IMG/VR virus record: IMGVR_UViG_3300032240_002557
Location: 35,913 to 99,912 of that record
Direction: 5' to 3' (one strand)
DNA length: 64,000 nt
From: a virus
Shown here: positions 41,712-49,580 of the stretch, in pieces
Layout: the number at the start of each line of letters is the position of its first letter
Position numbering within the stretch: the first letter of the stretch is position 1
Program-made: the position numbers and the translations under genes
Notes under the pieces: generated by a model
Database searches by the model: none
What the model was told of the DNA's origin: nothing
Seen by the model: the letters and a program-made list of their open reading frames with translations, nothing else

Positions 41712-43298
41712 TTAGTGGAAATTATGCTTGCTGTCAGTTACAATTAAAGGAGATTGTAACGTCGATAAAACTTGACGCATAACGTTTAAAAGATCATTGT
41801 TTGATTTTGTAAGTTCATCCATTTTAGTCAGCATCTCCTTGTTTGTTTCATTATTAGCATTTTCTGCGGAGCTTTTAGTTGTTTCCCCGCTTTTTGCTGG
41901 CTCTTTTTGGGATTCTTTAGATTTTTCCTCGGATGATGTTTCTTCTTTCTTAGTCTCTGCTGTAGGCGTAGGTGTAGGAGCCGGAGTTGGCGAAGCTGGT
42001 GGGCTAGTTGCTAGTTTAACTGGCTCAGAGACTGACGTTGTTTTAGAAACTGATGAGGTAGTCTCAGGAGTTTTAACAGGCTCTGTAGCAGGTGTAGCAA
42101 TAGTTGTCATTGATGATGCACTGGTAGATCCTTCGCTATTAAAAGATGATTCGTCCAAAGCTTTTTGAACAACACTTATATCTGCTCCGTTAAAAGCATT
42201 TTTTATATCAGCATCAGAAATTCCCATTGCTTTTAATACAGAAAAATCTCCACCAGAAGCATTAGACCCAGATCCAGCTAAATTAAGAACTTGTGATTTT
42301 TGTTCCTGTCTTGCTGGTGGTGTTGGTGTAGGCGGTGTTACAGCAACTGCTTGTGTTGCTGGAGGTGGTGCAGGTGTTTCAGTCTTAGCAACGGGTGTAG
42401 CTTCAGTGACAGAACTAGCTGCCGGTGCAGCTGCTGGTGTAGCTGCCGGTGCAGGTGTTGGTGTAGCTGCTGGTGTAGCTTCCGTTTTTTTGATCTCAGC
42501 TTCTTTAATTGGCTCTGGCTTAGATGTAGCAATTTTTGCACCATCTTTACTAGTAATAGCAGCATCCATTAATGCCTCTTCCTTTCTGGCCTTTTCCAAT
42601 CTGGCCATATACTCAGGATCCTCTGCTGTATTTAATTTGGATGGATCTAATTTTTTAGTTGCCGGTGCTTCTTCCTTCGGTATTTTTGAAATTGCTTGCT
42701 CTGCACGGTCAAGGTATTGTTTATCTCTTTCCTCGTCTTCTCTCTTTAGTCCAATTTCTTTAATAAACTTAATTACTGTTGAATCAAGTAATGCACTTAT
42801 ATCCTCAGGTTTTAAATTTTTAAAAGCAGATTTTCCCTCAAAAGGATCTTCTGCTTCTTTATCATTAGCTGCAATTGCTTCTTCAACGTCTGCTAATCCG
42901 GATCTAACATTTTCGAAGGACATCTTTGTAACACCAAGCAGATCATTAACAGCTTTTGAATCATCAAATCCTTTGAATGTGTCTATTCCCCTCTGCATTA
43001 GATCCTCCGGGGAATCTTTTTGTAGGCTTGAAATAAATCTAGCAGCACCAAATATTACTTTTTCTGCAGTATCCTCTATCTTTTTAGGATCTCCCATTGG
43101 ATTACCAGGCTCTTCTGGAAAGTTTATCATTCCAAACGGAGGGAAGGCACTCTGCAATGCATACCTTCTTGCTATATCAAAAGCAGCAGGTGGTACCTCT
43201 GCAACTTCAGGTTTTGATTCTTTTAGTTCCTTTACCTTTTCGTTGAAGTAATCTACTCTTTTAGTACCGTTACTTAAATCTTTGTATTCTTCTGCCAA
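41712..43298 (-). CDS. Pro/Thr/Ala-rich protein of the tail region
   Basis: 528 aa. Residues 1-235 are charged and helical. Residues about 270-345 and 400-470 are Pro/Thr/Ala/Ser-rich low complexity (PTPTPAPAA-like). The end is a short helical stretch (LLNVMRQVLSTLQSPLIVTDSKHNFH). No ATG precedes the conserved frame: the start is TTG (43296-43298), supported by AATATATA 18 bases upstream and a GAGGAA between. In T4 the genes after gp26/gp51 are hub and tape-measure proteins, but this one lacks hydrophobic segments, so it is left unassigned. Confidence 0.5.
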   Translation of the reverse strand: MAEEYKDLSNGTKRVDYFNEKVKELKESKPEVAEVPPAAFDIARRYALQSAFPPFGMINFPEEPGNPMGDPKKIEDTAEKVIFGAARFISSLQKDSPEDLMQRGIDTFKGFDDSKAVNDLLGVTKMSFENVRSGLADVEEAIAANDKEAEDPFEGKSAFKNLKPEDISALLDSTVIKFIKEIGLKREDEERDKQYLDRAEQAISKIPKEEAPATKKLDPSKLNTAEDPEYMARLEKARKEEALMDAAITSKDGAKIATSKPEPIKEAEIKKTEATPAATPTPAPAATPAAAPAASSVTEATPVAKTETPAPPPATQAVAVTPPTPTPPARQEQKSQVLNLAGSGSNASGGDFSVLKAMGISDADIKNAFNGADISVVQKALDESSFNSEGSTSASSMTTIATPATEPVKTPETTSSVSKTTSVSEPVKLATSPPASPTPAPTPTPTAETKKEETSSEEKSKESQKEPAKSGETTKSSAENANNETNKEMLTKMDELTKSNNDLLNVMRQVLSTLQSPLIVTDSKHNFH

Positions 43299-43316
43299 TT
43301 CGGGATTTATTTCCTC

Positions 43317-43324
43317 TATATATT
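43317..43324 (-). promoter_or_regulatory. Late-like promoter motif AATATATA (variant)
   Basis: Minus-strand variant of the late octamer, 18 bases before the TTG start at 43298, matching the usual spacing. Confidence 0.45.
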
Positions 43325-43330
43325 AAAGGA

Positions 43331-43636
43331 CTAGGACTTACCTAAATTAAATATAGACACCATACCTTCGTTTTCTTCTCTGACCTTTTTGTTCTTCTCT
43401 TCGATTTCTTCATTGATTTTATCAAGAATTATCTGAAATTCGAAATAAGGCATTTTTTCTAGTTCAGAGAAAGATATGTTATAATCCCTAGAAAATTTGT
43501 ACTTAATATCAAAGTAGTTGTCCAAAGATATCTGAAATAATGTAAAGGGATCTGATTCCGCCTGGAAATCGAATGGGTGCAGTGACCTCAGCACTGCATT
43601 TGCTACATTGAACCGAAAGGGTGCTTTTAGTAGCAA
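43331..43636 (-). CDS. Out-of-frame partner of the baseplate gene (gp51/tail-chaperone-like)
   Basis: Up to 101 aa in the +1 frame relative to the 325-aa gene it overlaps by 128 bases. The plausible protein core is DPFTLFQISLDNYFDIKYKFSRDYNISFSELEKMPYFEFQ, a compact helical pattern like small T4-type hub or tail assembly chaperones. No ATG precedes this core; only TTG (43636) or GTG are available, and the first 25 codons lie opposite the conserved zinc-ribbon of the other frame. Either it is made by a programmed +1 (or -2) frameshift from the upstream gene, or from a non-ATG start, or an indel in the sequence split one gene. Confidence 0.5.
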   Translation of the reverse strand: MLLKAPFRFNVANAVLRSLHPFDFQAESDPFTLFQISLDNYFDIKYKFSRDYNISFSELEKMPYFEFQIILDKINEEIEEKNKKVREENEGMVSIFNLGKS

Positions 43637-44486
43637 AAGTTATTTCTTTAGAAATGCTATCAGCTAAAACGAATTGCGTGTACGTCCACGTTTTAGATAA
43701 CCTCTCATACTCGTCATATGATTTTTCTGTCAAATCCCTCCAATTAGGAATTATATAAGGCGATATTTTAGCAAATGGCTCGTCGTATTTTTTACCAGCA
43801 TCCATTTTATCTTTTAAGATTTTTCTTATCTTTTGGGCAACCCCGATTGTCGGTATAAATAATTGAATTCCAGGATCTCCATTTTTTGGGACTAAATTGA
43901 AGAATCCATTATCGTGGTCATAATACTTGAATAATTTTGGATCTAATTTAAAATTAGTTAAAACATTGGATGTTAATTCTATTTGATCTGGTATTGGGCA
44001 TTCACCATTTCCGCACGTTTTAGCTATAGGTACAAAGAGTCTATTCTCTCCTTTAATAAATGTTAAATCTCTAATAGCCATAAAGATGTAAAATCTATCC
44101 TCCTGATAAATATCAAGGTAGCTTAATGTTCCGCCACTAAATTTAAATGTAGAGCATTTAGAGATAACGAAATTCATTTTATCGTCTAGATCTATTGGAT
44201 CATTATCGTCAATAGTTGAAAAATGTCTAATCTCTCCGACTTCTGCCGATCGGATCATTAATTCTGTTCCTTCGGGGTATCCAAATCCTGTAGATGGTAG
44301 ATTTGTAAGTGGAATTTTTTTCCACGGTGTTTCCATTCCGGGAAATTCTAAAATCTCCTCAACAAATGATGCTTTTCCTAATGATTTGGGTTCTTCCTTA
44401 GTACTTACTACATCATATTCAATTTCGCTTTGCTTTTCTAATTGTGCTAAATGATCTAGCCCTATTTCATCAAAATTATTGCTCAT
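43509..44486 (-). CDS. gp26: Baseplate hub subunit, gp26-like (T4_baseplate family)
   Basis: 325 aa. LTNLPSTGFGYPEGTELMIR near 56-75 and the C-terminal zinc-ribbon half CSKCSAEVTAPIRF match the T4 baseplate family PF12322 as I know it. A second Cys pair, CGNGEC, lies near 155. T4 gp26 is 208 aa; the extra length is at the N-terminus. The last 15 residues after the ribbon are out of frame with the downstream partner (see 43331). It lies 66 bases downstream of a small membrane protein gene. Confidence 0.68.
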   Translation of the reverse strand: MSNNFDEIGLDHLAQLEKQSEIEYDVVSTKEEPKSLGKASFVEEILEFPGMETPWKKIPLTNLPSTGFGYPEGTELMIRSAEVGEIRHFSTIDDNDPIDLDDKMNFVISKCSTFKFSGGTLSYLDIYQEDRFYIFMAIRDLTFIKGENRLFVPIAKTCGNGECPIPDQIELTSNVLTNFKLDPKLFKYYDHDNGFFNLVPKNGDPGIQLFIPTIGVAQKIRKILKDKMDAGKKYDEPFAKISPYIIPNWRDLTEKSYDEYERLSKTWTYTQFVLADSISKEITFATKSTLSVQCSKCSAEVTAPIRFPGGIRSLYIISDIFGQLL

Positions 44487-44552
44487 AAATGGATTTTATA
44501 TTTTATCTATCATTACTTCTAGTAGTCAGAGTAAAATTGTATCCAAAAATGC

Positions 44553-44819
44553 TTAAGATTTTTTAATATCTTGTTTATTTAAATATCTCGTAAGTAAGAT
44601 ATAGGACAACCAAAAACAACCGGAAATTGAATAAAAAACGAAATCTGCTACCCAATACGAACCACTCAAATCCATTATTAATTTGAATAGGGCATCGTAC
44701 CCAAAAGGGAGAAAGAACATCGCTAACATTAAAGATGTATCTTTGTAAAGCATTAGACGCTTTTCTTTCTGCTTGTATTTTTTGATTGTTTTTACTACCA
44801 CCTTCGTCCATATTAACAT
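44553..44819 (-). CDS. Small two-helix membrane protein
   Basis: 88 aa as read, or 66 aa from the internal ATG at 44753 (MLYKDTSLM). Two hydrophobic segments, LMLAMFFLPFGYDALFKLI and FVFYSISGCFWLSYILL, flank a short loop. A different frame starting at ATG 44811 gives a natural-looking N-terminus MDEGGSKNNQKIQAERKASNAL before losing sense, so a frameshift near 44745 joining the two is possible. Two membrane spans in a late region recall a holin or antiholin, without further support. Confidence 0.45.
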   Translation of the reverse strand: MLIWTKVVVKTIKKYKQKEKRLMLYKDTSLMLAMFFLPFGYDALFKLIMDLSGSYWVADFVFYSISGCFWLSYILLTRYLNKQDIKKS

Positions 44820-44848
44820 CGAGTTGCTTTTTGCTGCGTCGTGGGCAA

Positions 44849-44880
44849 GAAAAAAGGCTTATCGGTAGGATAAGCCTTTT
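44849..44880 (-). terminator. Intrinsic terminator after the tail tube gene
   Basis: Stem 44852-44863 with 44869-44880 (AAAAGGCTTATC/GATAAGCCTTTT), 5-base loop, T-tract on the - strand from the A-run 44849-44855. Ends the sheath-tube transcript. Confidence 0.9.
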
Positions 44881-44887
44881 ATATATC
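44880..44887 (-). promoter_or_regulatory. Late-type octamer GATATATA next to the terminator
   Basis: Perfect match on the - strand, 13 bases after the tube stop and abutting the terminator stem. It is 60 bases from the next start at 44819, so any transcript would run through the hairpin. May be chance. Confidence 0.3.
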
Positions 44888-44899
44888 TTGTTTTGTCTA

Positions 44900-45478
44900 T
44901 TAGTTAAAAGTGTCTTCGAAATAATCTGCTCTAAATGTAGCAGTGATCTGGTACATACCGCCTGGGTTATCATAGCTTAATGGCATAGGAGTAATAGCAT
45001 CAATAGGGAAACAGTTTAAGAATTTAATTCTTCTGAAAACGTCTCCTTGCTTATTAAACATACTAACTAAGATGTAAGTTCCACCAGCATATGTGCTCTT
45101 TATTCCCATTGCTCCAGTTAACGGATTGTAAACTAGGTCAGACCATTGTCTAAGGGTTTTGTGAACATAGTTTGAGTTGTTATCGTCTAGGTTAGTCTCA
45201 AAAACTACTCTTACTCTAGCACCAGTGTCGTCAACAGCACCACTAGCATATCTTCTGTTTGCAAACTTATATGTTTGTACAACTGGTGTTGGTGTTTTTT
45301 CTACTTCTAAACCTGATATAGAAAGAATGTTTTCAACTAGTAAAGTCCTACCAGCATTTCCAGCTGGGTTTGAAACCGCAGCAGGAGGCTGAATGATAAC
45401 CTCAAACTGGTTTAAATAAACCGGTTCGTATAGGCTCACTGCCGCTTTTGCACTAGTAAAATGTGGTAATCCTGCCAT
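44900..45478 (-). CDS. gp19: Tail tube protein paralogue 2, gp19-like
   Basis: 192 aa. Same framework as the upstream copy: MAGLPHFxSAKA, EPVYLNQFEVIIQPP, VVQTYKFANRRY, LDDNNSNYVHKTLRQWSDLVYNPLTGAMG, GDVFRRI, FRADYFEDTF. This is the T4 gp19 (phage tail tube) family. T4 has one tube gene; two adjacent copies suggest a mixed tube or a specialised tip or terminator ring. It lies 9 bases downstream of the first copy and ends at a terminator. Confidence 0.9.
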   Translation of the reverse strand: MAGLPHFTSAKAAVSLYEPVYLNQFEVIIQPPAAVSNPAGNAGRTLLVENILSISGLEVEKTPTPVVQTYKFANRRYASGAVDDTGARVRVVFETNLDDNNSNYVHKTLRQWSDLVYNPLTGAMGIKSTYAGGTYILVSMFNKQGDVFRRIKFLNCFPIDAITPMPLSYDNPGGMYQITATFRADYFEDTFN

Positions 45479-45487
45479 TTTTTATTT

Positions 45488-46060
45488 TTATATAAATACG
45501 TCGTCGAAATGATCTACAGCATATCTTGCTTGTAATTGCCATATATTTTGTCCGGTGTAGTTAAGATCCATAAGGCTTAGATTAGCCATTAAAAATGCAT
45601 CTTTACATGTTATCCTTCTAAAAACGTCTCCTGCCTTATTAAAAACACTAATTACGATAGTTCCTGTATAATCCTTTTTTAAACCCATTGCTCCTGTCAA
45701 TGGGTTATAGATTAAATCACCCCATTGTCTCATAGTTTTAAAAACATACATCGAATTATTCTCGTCTAAGTTTACTTCGAATGTTATTCCTAATTCAAAT
45801 CCAGTACTGTCTGGTCTTGCTCCAGCATAGTATCTTTTAGCATTCTTGTATGATTGAGCAACCTCTCTAGCGGTTCTTTCAGGGGCTAAACCATCAATAG
45901 ATTTAACTTGTTCTAAAAGAATATTTCCATTATTAGGATTTCCCCTAGGAGGAACCACTGCACTCGGAGGTGTGATCATAACTTCAAACTGGTTGGTAAA
46001 AACCGGTTCGAATTTATTAACCGATGCCTTAGCTGATGAAAAGTGTGGTAATCCTGCCAT
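45488..46060 (-). CDS. gp19: Tail tube protein paralogue 1, gp19-like
   Basis: 190 aa. MAGLPHFSSAKASVNKFEPVFTNQFEVMITPP ... LDENNSMYVFKTMRQWGDLIYNPLTGAMG ... GDVFRRI, close to paralogue 2 over the whole length. It directly follows the sheath gene, the place of gp19 in T4. AATATATA lies 9 bases upstream. Either copy may form the bulk of the tube. Confidence 0.9.
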   Translation of the reverse strand: MAGLPHFSSAKASVNKFEPVFTNQFEVMITPPSAVVPPRGNPNNGNILLEQVKSIDGLAPERTAREVAQSYKNAKRYYAGARPDSTGFELGITFEVNLDENNSMYVFKTMRQWGDLIYNPLTGAMGLKKDYTGTIVISVFNKAGDVFRRITCKDAFLMANLSLMDLNYTGQNIWQLQARYAVDHFDDVFI

Positions 46061-46069
46061 TTTTTATTT

Positions 46070-46077
46070 TATATATT
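46070..46077 (-). promoter_or_regulatory. Late-like promoter motif AATATATA (variant)
   Basis: Minus-strand variant, 9 bases before the first tube ATG at 46060, in the 40-base gap after the sheath gene. Confidence 0.4.
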
Positions 46078-46100
46078 TCTCTTTAGTGTTTTTAATCAAA

Positions 46101-49100
46101 TTAACTGAATTGAATAAATCCACCTGAAGCGATACCACCTGTTCTAGCAACTGTCATTCTGTTAATGAATTTGTGAATACCTCTAGCTGGTTCGATGATG
46201 ATATCGATAATACCGATATTTTGATCTATAATAGCTGGTGTATTATTAGACGAATCCATAATTGTTGCAAAGTTGTAAATACCACCTACGCTTCTAACAC
46301 CGCTTAAGTAGTTATCAACTATAGTCTTAATCTCAAGTCTGATAGAATCTTCGTTGAAATCGAACGTGTAATTTGCTAAGATATCTTCTACACTCTCTTC
46401 TAATGTGATAAGTAAATCTCTAACGTGTAAGTTATTGAATGCTGAATTAGTTCTTTGGTAGCTTGTTTGGTTACCGAAGATAACTAAACCGATATTTCTC
46501 TTTCTTACGATAGGGTTAATACCAAATGGTTCTAAGTAATCTCTGTCATCTTGTGAGAAATCATACTCTAATCCTACTAGGTTAGACCCCGAAAGCACTC
46601 CTCTTTTTTGTCCTGCGACAATTGAATAAGGCTCTCCGATAACAAACTTTCTAATAAAGTTATTACTTACATATGCTGCTGGTGGAACGTGAACGTTCTT
46701 ACCATTTTCTCTAATTGTTACAAAAGGTGCAAATACACCGCTGAATTTAGCTCCTGTGTCTTCATCAGGCAATGTAAATCTGAATGAAGGATTAAGAGAT
46801 AAATTTCCTCCGTCTGCAATGTATTTAGCATTTAATAACGGTGCTGGTTCAGTAGCTGTAGGAGCATCTGTGAATCTTGGATCTATTGATTCCTTAAACT
46901 TCTGCATTGAAGGAGCATTAATAATAGCTAAGCATTTTTGTCTCAATTTAGCTAAAGAAGCTAATTGTGATTTACTGTTAGTTTTAATCTGTCCGTCAAA
47001 TGTATCTACAATGTATCTGAACGTGATGATATTTCTATCAGATAATGTTCTACCGATATTAGTATCAGTAAGCATGTTTAAGATCTCATCGATTCTAGAA
47101 TCTGTTCCGTTTGGCTTATGTGAAGCCTTTAGTTCAAATCCAGGAAGATATGTAAACTTAAAGTTATCAATAAATTGATGGATCGCTTTAAATTTATTTA
47201 CTTTATTACCTGGATATGTTTGTATAGGTCTGTCTGTTTTAACATGAATCATGTATTGTCCAGGACTTCCTACAATTGCCTTTCTCTTAACTTCAGTGAT
47301 TTTAGTCAATCTATTAAGTTGATTTCCTACAGCGTTAGTGAACATATCTAAATCGGTAGTTACTAAATAATCACCAACTTTAACATTAGAGTTTGCAACC
47401 TGAGATACTGTCATTACAACTTCGTTTGATAAAGGATTTCCAGTGTTATCTGTTGCAAATACCTCAAAATCAACATATTCGTTCAAATTGCCTGCTAAAG
47501 AAACTATGTTTATAGCATTCGCTCCGTCTGTATAGTTATCGATAGTATCTGATGGTCCTGAAGCTACTGATCTGTAGCTTAAGTTGTAATCAACAACTGC
47601 TTCTTCCGTAGTTAAAGCTGAATCAACGTAAGCTTTTAAAGCAAGATTTTCAAATCCGTCTCTGTCTACTGATTTCTCAAATTTAACATATTGAAGAGAA
47701 GAACCGTCGTAAGCTGTATGAATAACATCTCCTTCGCTAACTATTCCCTTAGAGTAGTCTAAATAAAGCTTAGATTCGCCGTATCCATAATAGTTGTAAT
47801 TTCCAACTATCTGTGGAGAAATCACTACTGGACTTCCTTGTGATCCTGGCGATGTTTCTAAAGGATCTATTTTATCAAAGTAATCAGCTTTACCAAATTG
47901 ATAAGCATATTGAGTGAAATTTGTTTCGGAATATGGTTCTACTAAAGGTGAATTAGCCTTGAATAATGGATGAGACCATTTAATTCTAAGCTGAACATTT
48001 CCTGGGCTAACAGTTATTTGTTTTACCTCTTCTATTTTTAATTTAACTAAATCACCAGTGGCAAAATATTTTTTAGCTTCAACGTTTCCTGTTAAAGAAC
48101 CAGAAACTATACCTATAATGAACTTTTTAGCTGGGGAATCTGAGCTAGAAGCTAAGAAATCTTTAAGCTGTGAAAGTCTACCTGCTGCATCAGCACCTTG
48201 AAAGTTAGTTTGTAAGAAAGGTAATCCATTATCTAGATGTGAAGAACTATATGCATCAAAATCCGTATCATAAACTCCGTAATCTCCTCCCATCGTTACG
48301 TCTTGGTACAAAGTACCAACTTCCATAAGTTCAGAGTTCATATTATTTTGATCGTAAGCGGTATTGCTGTTTTGTGTATACGTAAGATCAGCAGTCAAAG
48401 GAGAATTGTAACTTAAGAAATCAATTTGATTCAAAGTAGGATTAGCTGGATCTAAAGCACCCGTAAGGTGATGACCAACTAAATCTATATAAGAATATTC
48501 TCCAGAATCAAGATCGTCTAAACCTTCTTCGTTAACAGCGCAAAGAATACCTGTACTTCCAACTTCATTGTTAACCAATGTTTTAATGTATTGGGCAATT
48601 CCGTTTTGGTCAATAAAGTCTGGTATTAAACATCCAGTGATTGAAAGTACAACGTTAACTTCTTTTAAAGATAGGAAATCATCTATTTTAGCCTTGTTAA
48701 ATCCTTTAGTGGTAAAATAATTACTGTATAAAGGATCTTGAGCTAATTGTGAGTATTTTGTCCAGTTACCACTTACTACAATCACATCAAGGAAATAATC
48801 CGAAACGTAATCATAAGGATTAACAAACGGTGGAACGTTATTTGCTCCAAAATATTCTAAAGCAGTGATATCAAAACCTTTAATAGGCAAACGAGAATCG
48901 ATTGATTTTTTAACAATCACACTCACCGGGTTTTGACTCAAGTTAACTATACTAAATAATTTGGACTTATCCGTAGTATCTACTGTGGCAAGAAGCATGT
49001 TAGGATCCGGGTACCAAAATTTCTCTTTATTATAGTATGATGAAACCAATTTATCTTGCTTAGGCAATAATGAATTAGTCTTTGTGTATTCGTCTGATGA

Positions 49101-49499
49101 GTTAAGGCCATTAGCCTCTTCAGTATCAAGTGAGAATGCTCTATATCTAGCAACATCTGCGCCATTTGCTACGTCAGGGGTTTCTGTCTCAGTAACTGAG
49201 TTGTTTAGTCTCAATAAGTTTAAAGCGAAAACAGGTCCACTGTTTAAGCATGTAAATATTGATCTATGAAAGAATGATCCTTTTTTCTCTAACGCTCTGT
49301 CTATGTCACCAAAAACTTTAAGTGCGGTCTGAACATCTGGTACATAAACCGGAGTGTTAAAAGGACCAGTTGAGGAGAAGCCTACAACTAATCTAACAGT
49401 CTGAGGATTTACTACAATGTTTTCAGAAGCATCAAATTCTAAGGTATAAACACCAGAACTTTTAAAAACGGATAGATCCAGAGTTAACTTCTTTGCCAT
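46101..49499 (-). CDS. gp18: Tail sheath protein, gp18-like, unusually long
   Basis: 1132 aa, against 659 in T4. The N-terminal PQTVRLVVGFSSTGPFNTPVYV and the C-terminal block (DLLITLEESVEDILANYTFDFNEDSIRLEIKTIVD..., IDIIIEPARGIHKFINRMTVARTGG) are the conserved sheath fold that contracts around the tube. The centre, about residues 200-750, contains large beta-rich inserts probably exposed on the outside of the tail. GATATATA lies 17 bases upstream. It precedes two tube genes, as in T4. Confidence 0.92.
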   Translation of the reverse strand: MAKKLTLDLSVFKSSGVYTLEFDASENIVVNPQTVRLVVGFSSTGPFNTPVYVPDVQTALKVFGDIDRALEKKGSFFHRSIFTCLNSGPVFALNLLRLNNSVTETETPDVANGADVARYRAFSLDTEEANGLNSSDEYTKTNSLLPKQDKLVSSYYNKEKFWYPDPNMLLATVDTTDKSKLFSIVNLSQNPVSVIVKKSIDSRLPIKGFDITALEYFGANNVPPFVNPYDYVSDYFLDVIVVSGNWTKYSQLAQDPLYSNYFTTKGFNKAKIDDFLSLKEVNVVLSITGCLIPDFIDQNGIAQYIKTLVNNEVGSTGILCAVNEEGLDDLDSGEYSYIDLVGHHLTGALDPANPTLNQIDFLSYNSPLTADLTYTQNSNTAYDQNNMNSELMEVGTLYQDVTMGGDYGVYDTDFDAYSSSHLDNGLPFLQTNFQGADAAGRLSQLKDFLASSSDSPAKKFIIGIVSGSLTGNVEAKKYFATGDLVKLKIEEVKQITVSPGNVQLRIKWSHPLFKANSPLVEPYSETNFTQYAYQFGKADYFDKIDPLETSPGSQGSPVVISPQIVGNYNYYGYGESKLYLDYSKGIVSEGDVIHTAYDGSSLQYVKFEKSVDRDGFENLALKAYVDSALTTEEAVVDYNLSYRSVASGPSDTIDNYTDGANAINIVSLAGNLNEYVDFEVFATDNTGNPLSNEVVMTVSQVANSNVKVGDYLVTTDLDMFTNAVGNQLNRLTKITEVKRKAIVGSPGQYMIHVKTDRPIQTYPGNKVNKFKAIHQFIDNFKFTYLPGFELKASHKPNGTDSRIDEILNMLTDTNIGRTLSDRNIITFRYIVDTFDGQIKTNSKSQLASLAKLRQKCLAIINAPSMQKFKESIDPRFTDAPTATEPAPLLNAKYIADGGNLSLNPSFRFTLPDEDTGAKFSGVFAPFVTIRENGKNVHVPPAAYVSNNFIRKFVIGEPYSIVAGQKRGVLSGSNLVGLEYDFSQDDRDYLEPFGINPIVRKRNIGLVIFGNQTSYQRTNSAFNNLHVRDLLITLEESVEDILANYTFDFNEDSIRLEIKTIVDNYLSGVRSVGGIYNFATIMDSSNNTPAIIDQNIGIIDIIIEPARGIHKFINRMTVARTGGIASGGFIQFS

Positions 49500-49516
49500 T
49501 TTGTATTTTTTACTTG

Positions 49517-49524
49517 TATATATC
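49517..49524 (-). promoter_or_regulatory. Late-type promoter motif GATATATA
   Basis: Minus-strand octamer 17 bases before the sheath ATG at 49499, in the 81-base gap after the terminase gene. Confidence 0.65.
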
Positions 49525-49580
49525 TTTTCGGAGAGAGAACTCCAAGGAGCTAAATCTCTAACTATATATCAAATTCTATA

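Noticed and set aside
42406-43251. 281-codon + strand frame opposite the Pro/Thr-rich gene
   Set aside because: Antisense shadow of a low-complexity gene; no promoter, and the - strand frame has natural composition and context.
44880-44887. Late promoter for the small membrane gene
   Set aside because: A perfect octamer, but it lies before the terminator hairpin and 60 bases from the start; listed at low confidence only.
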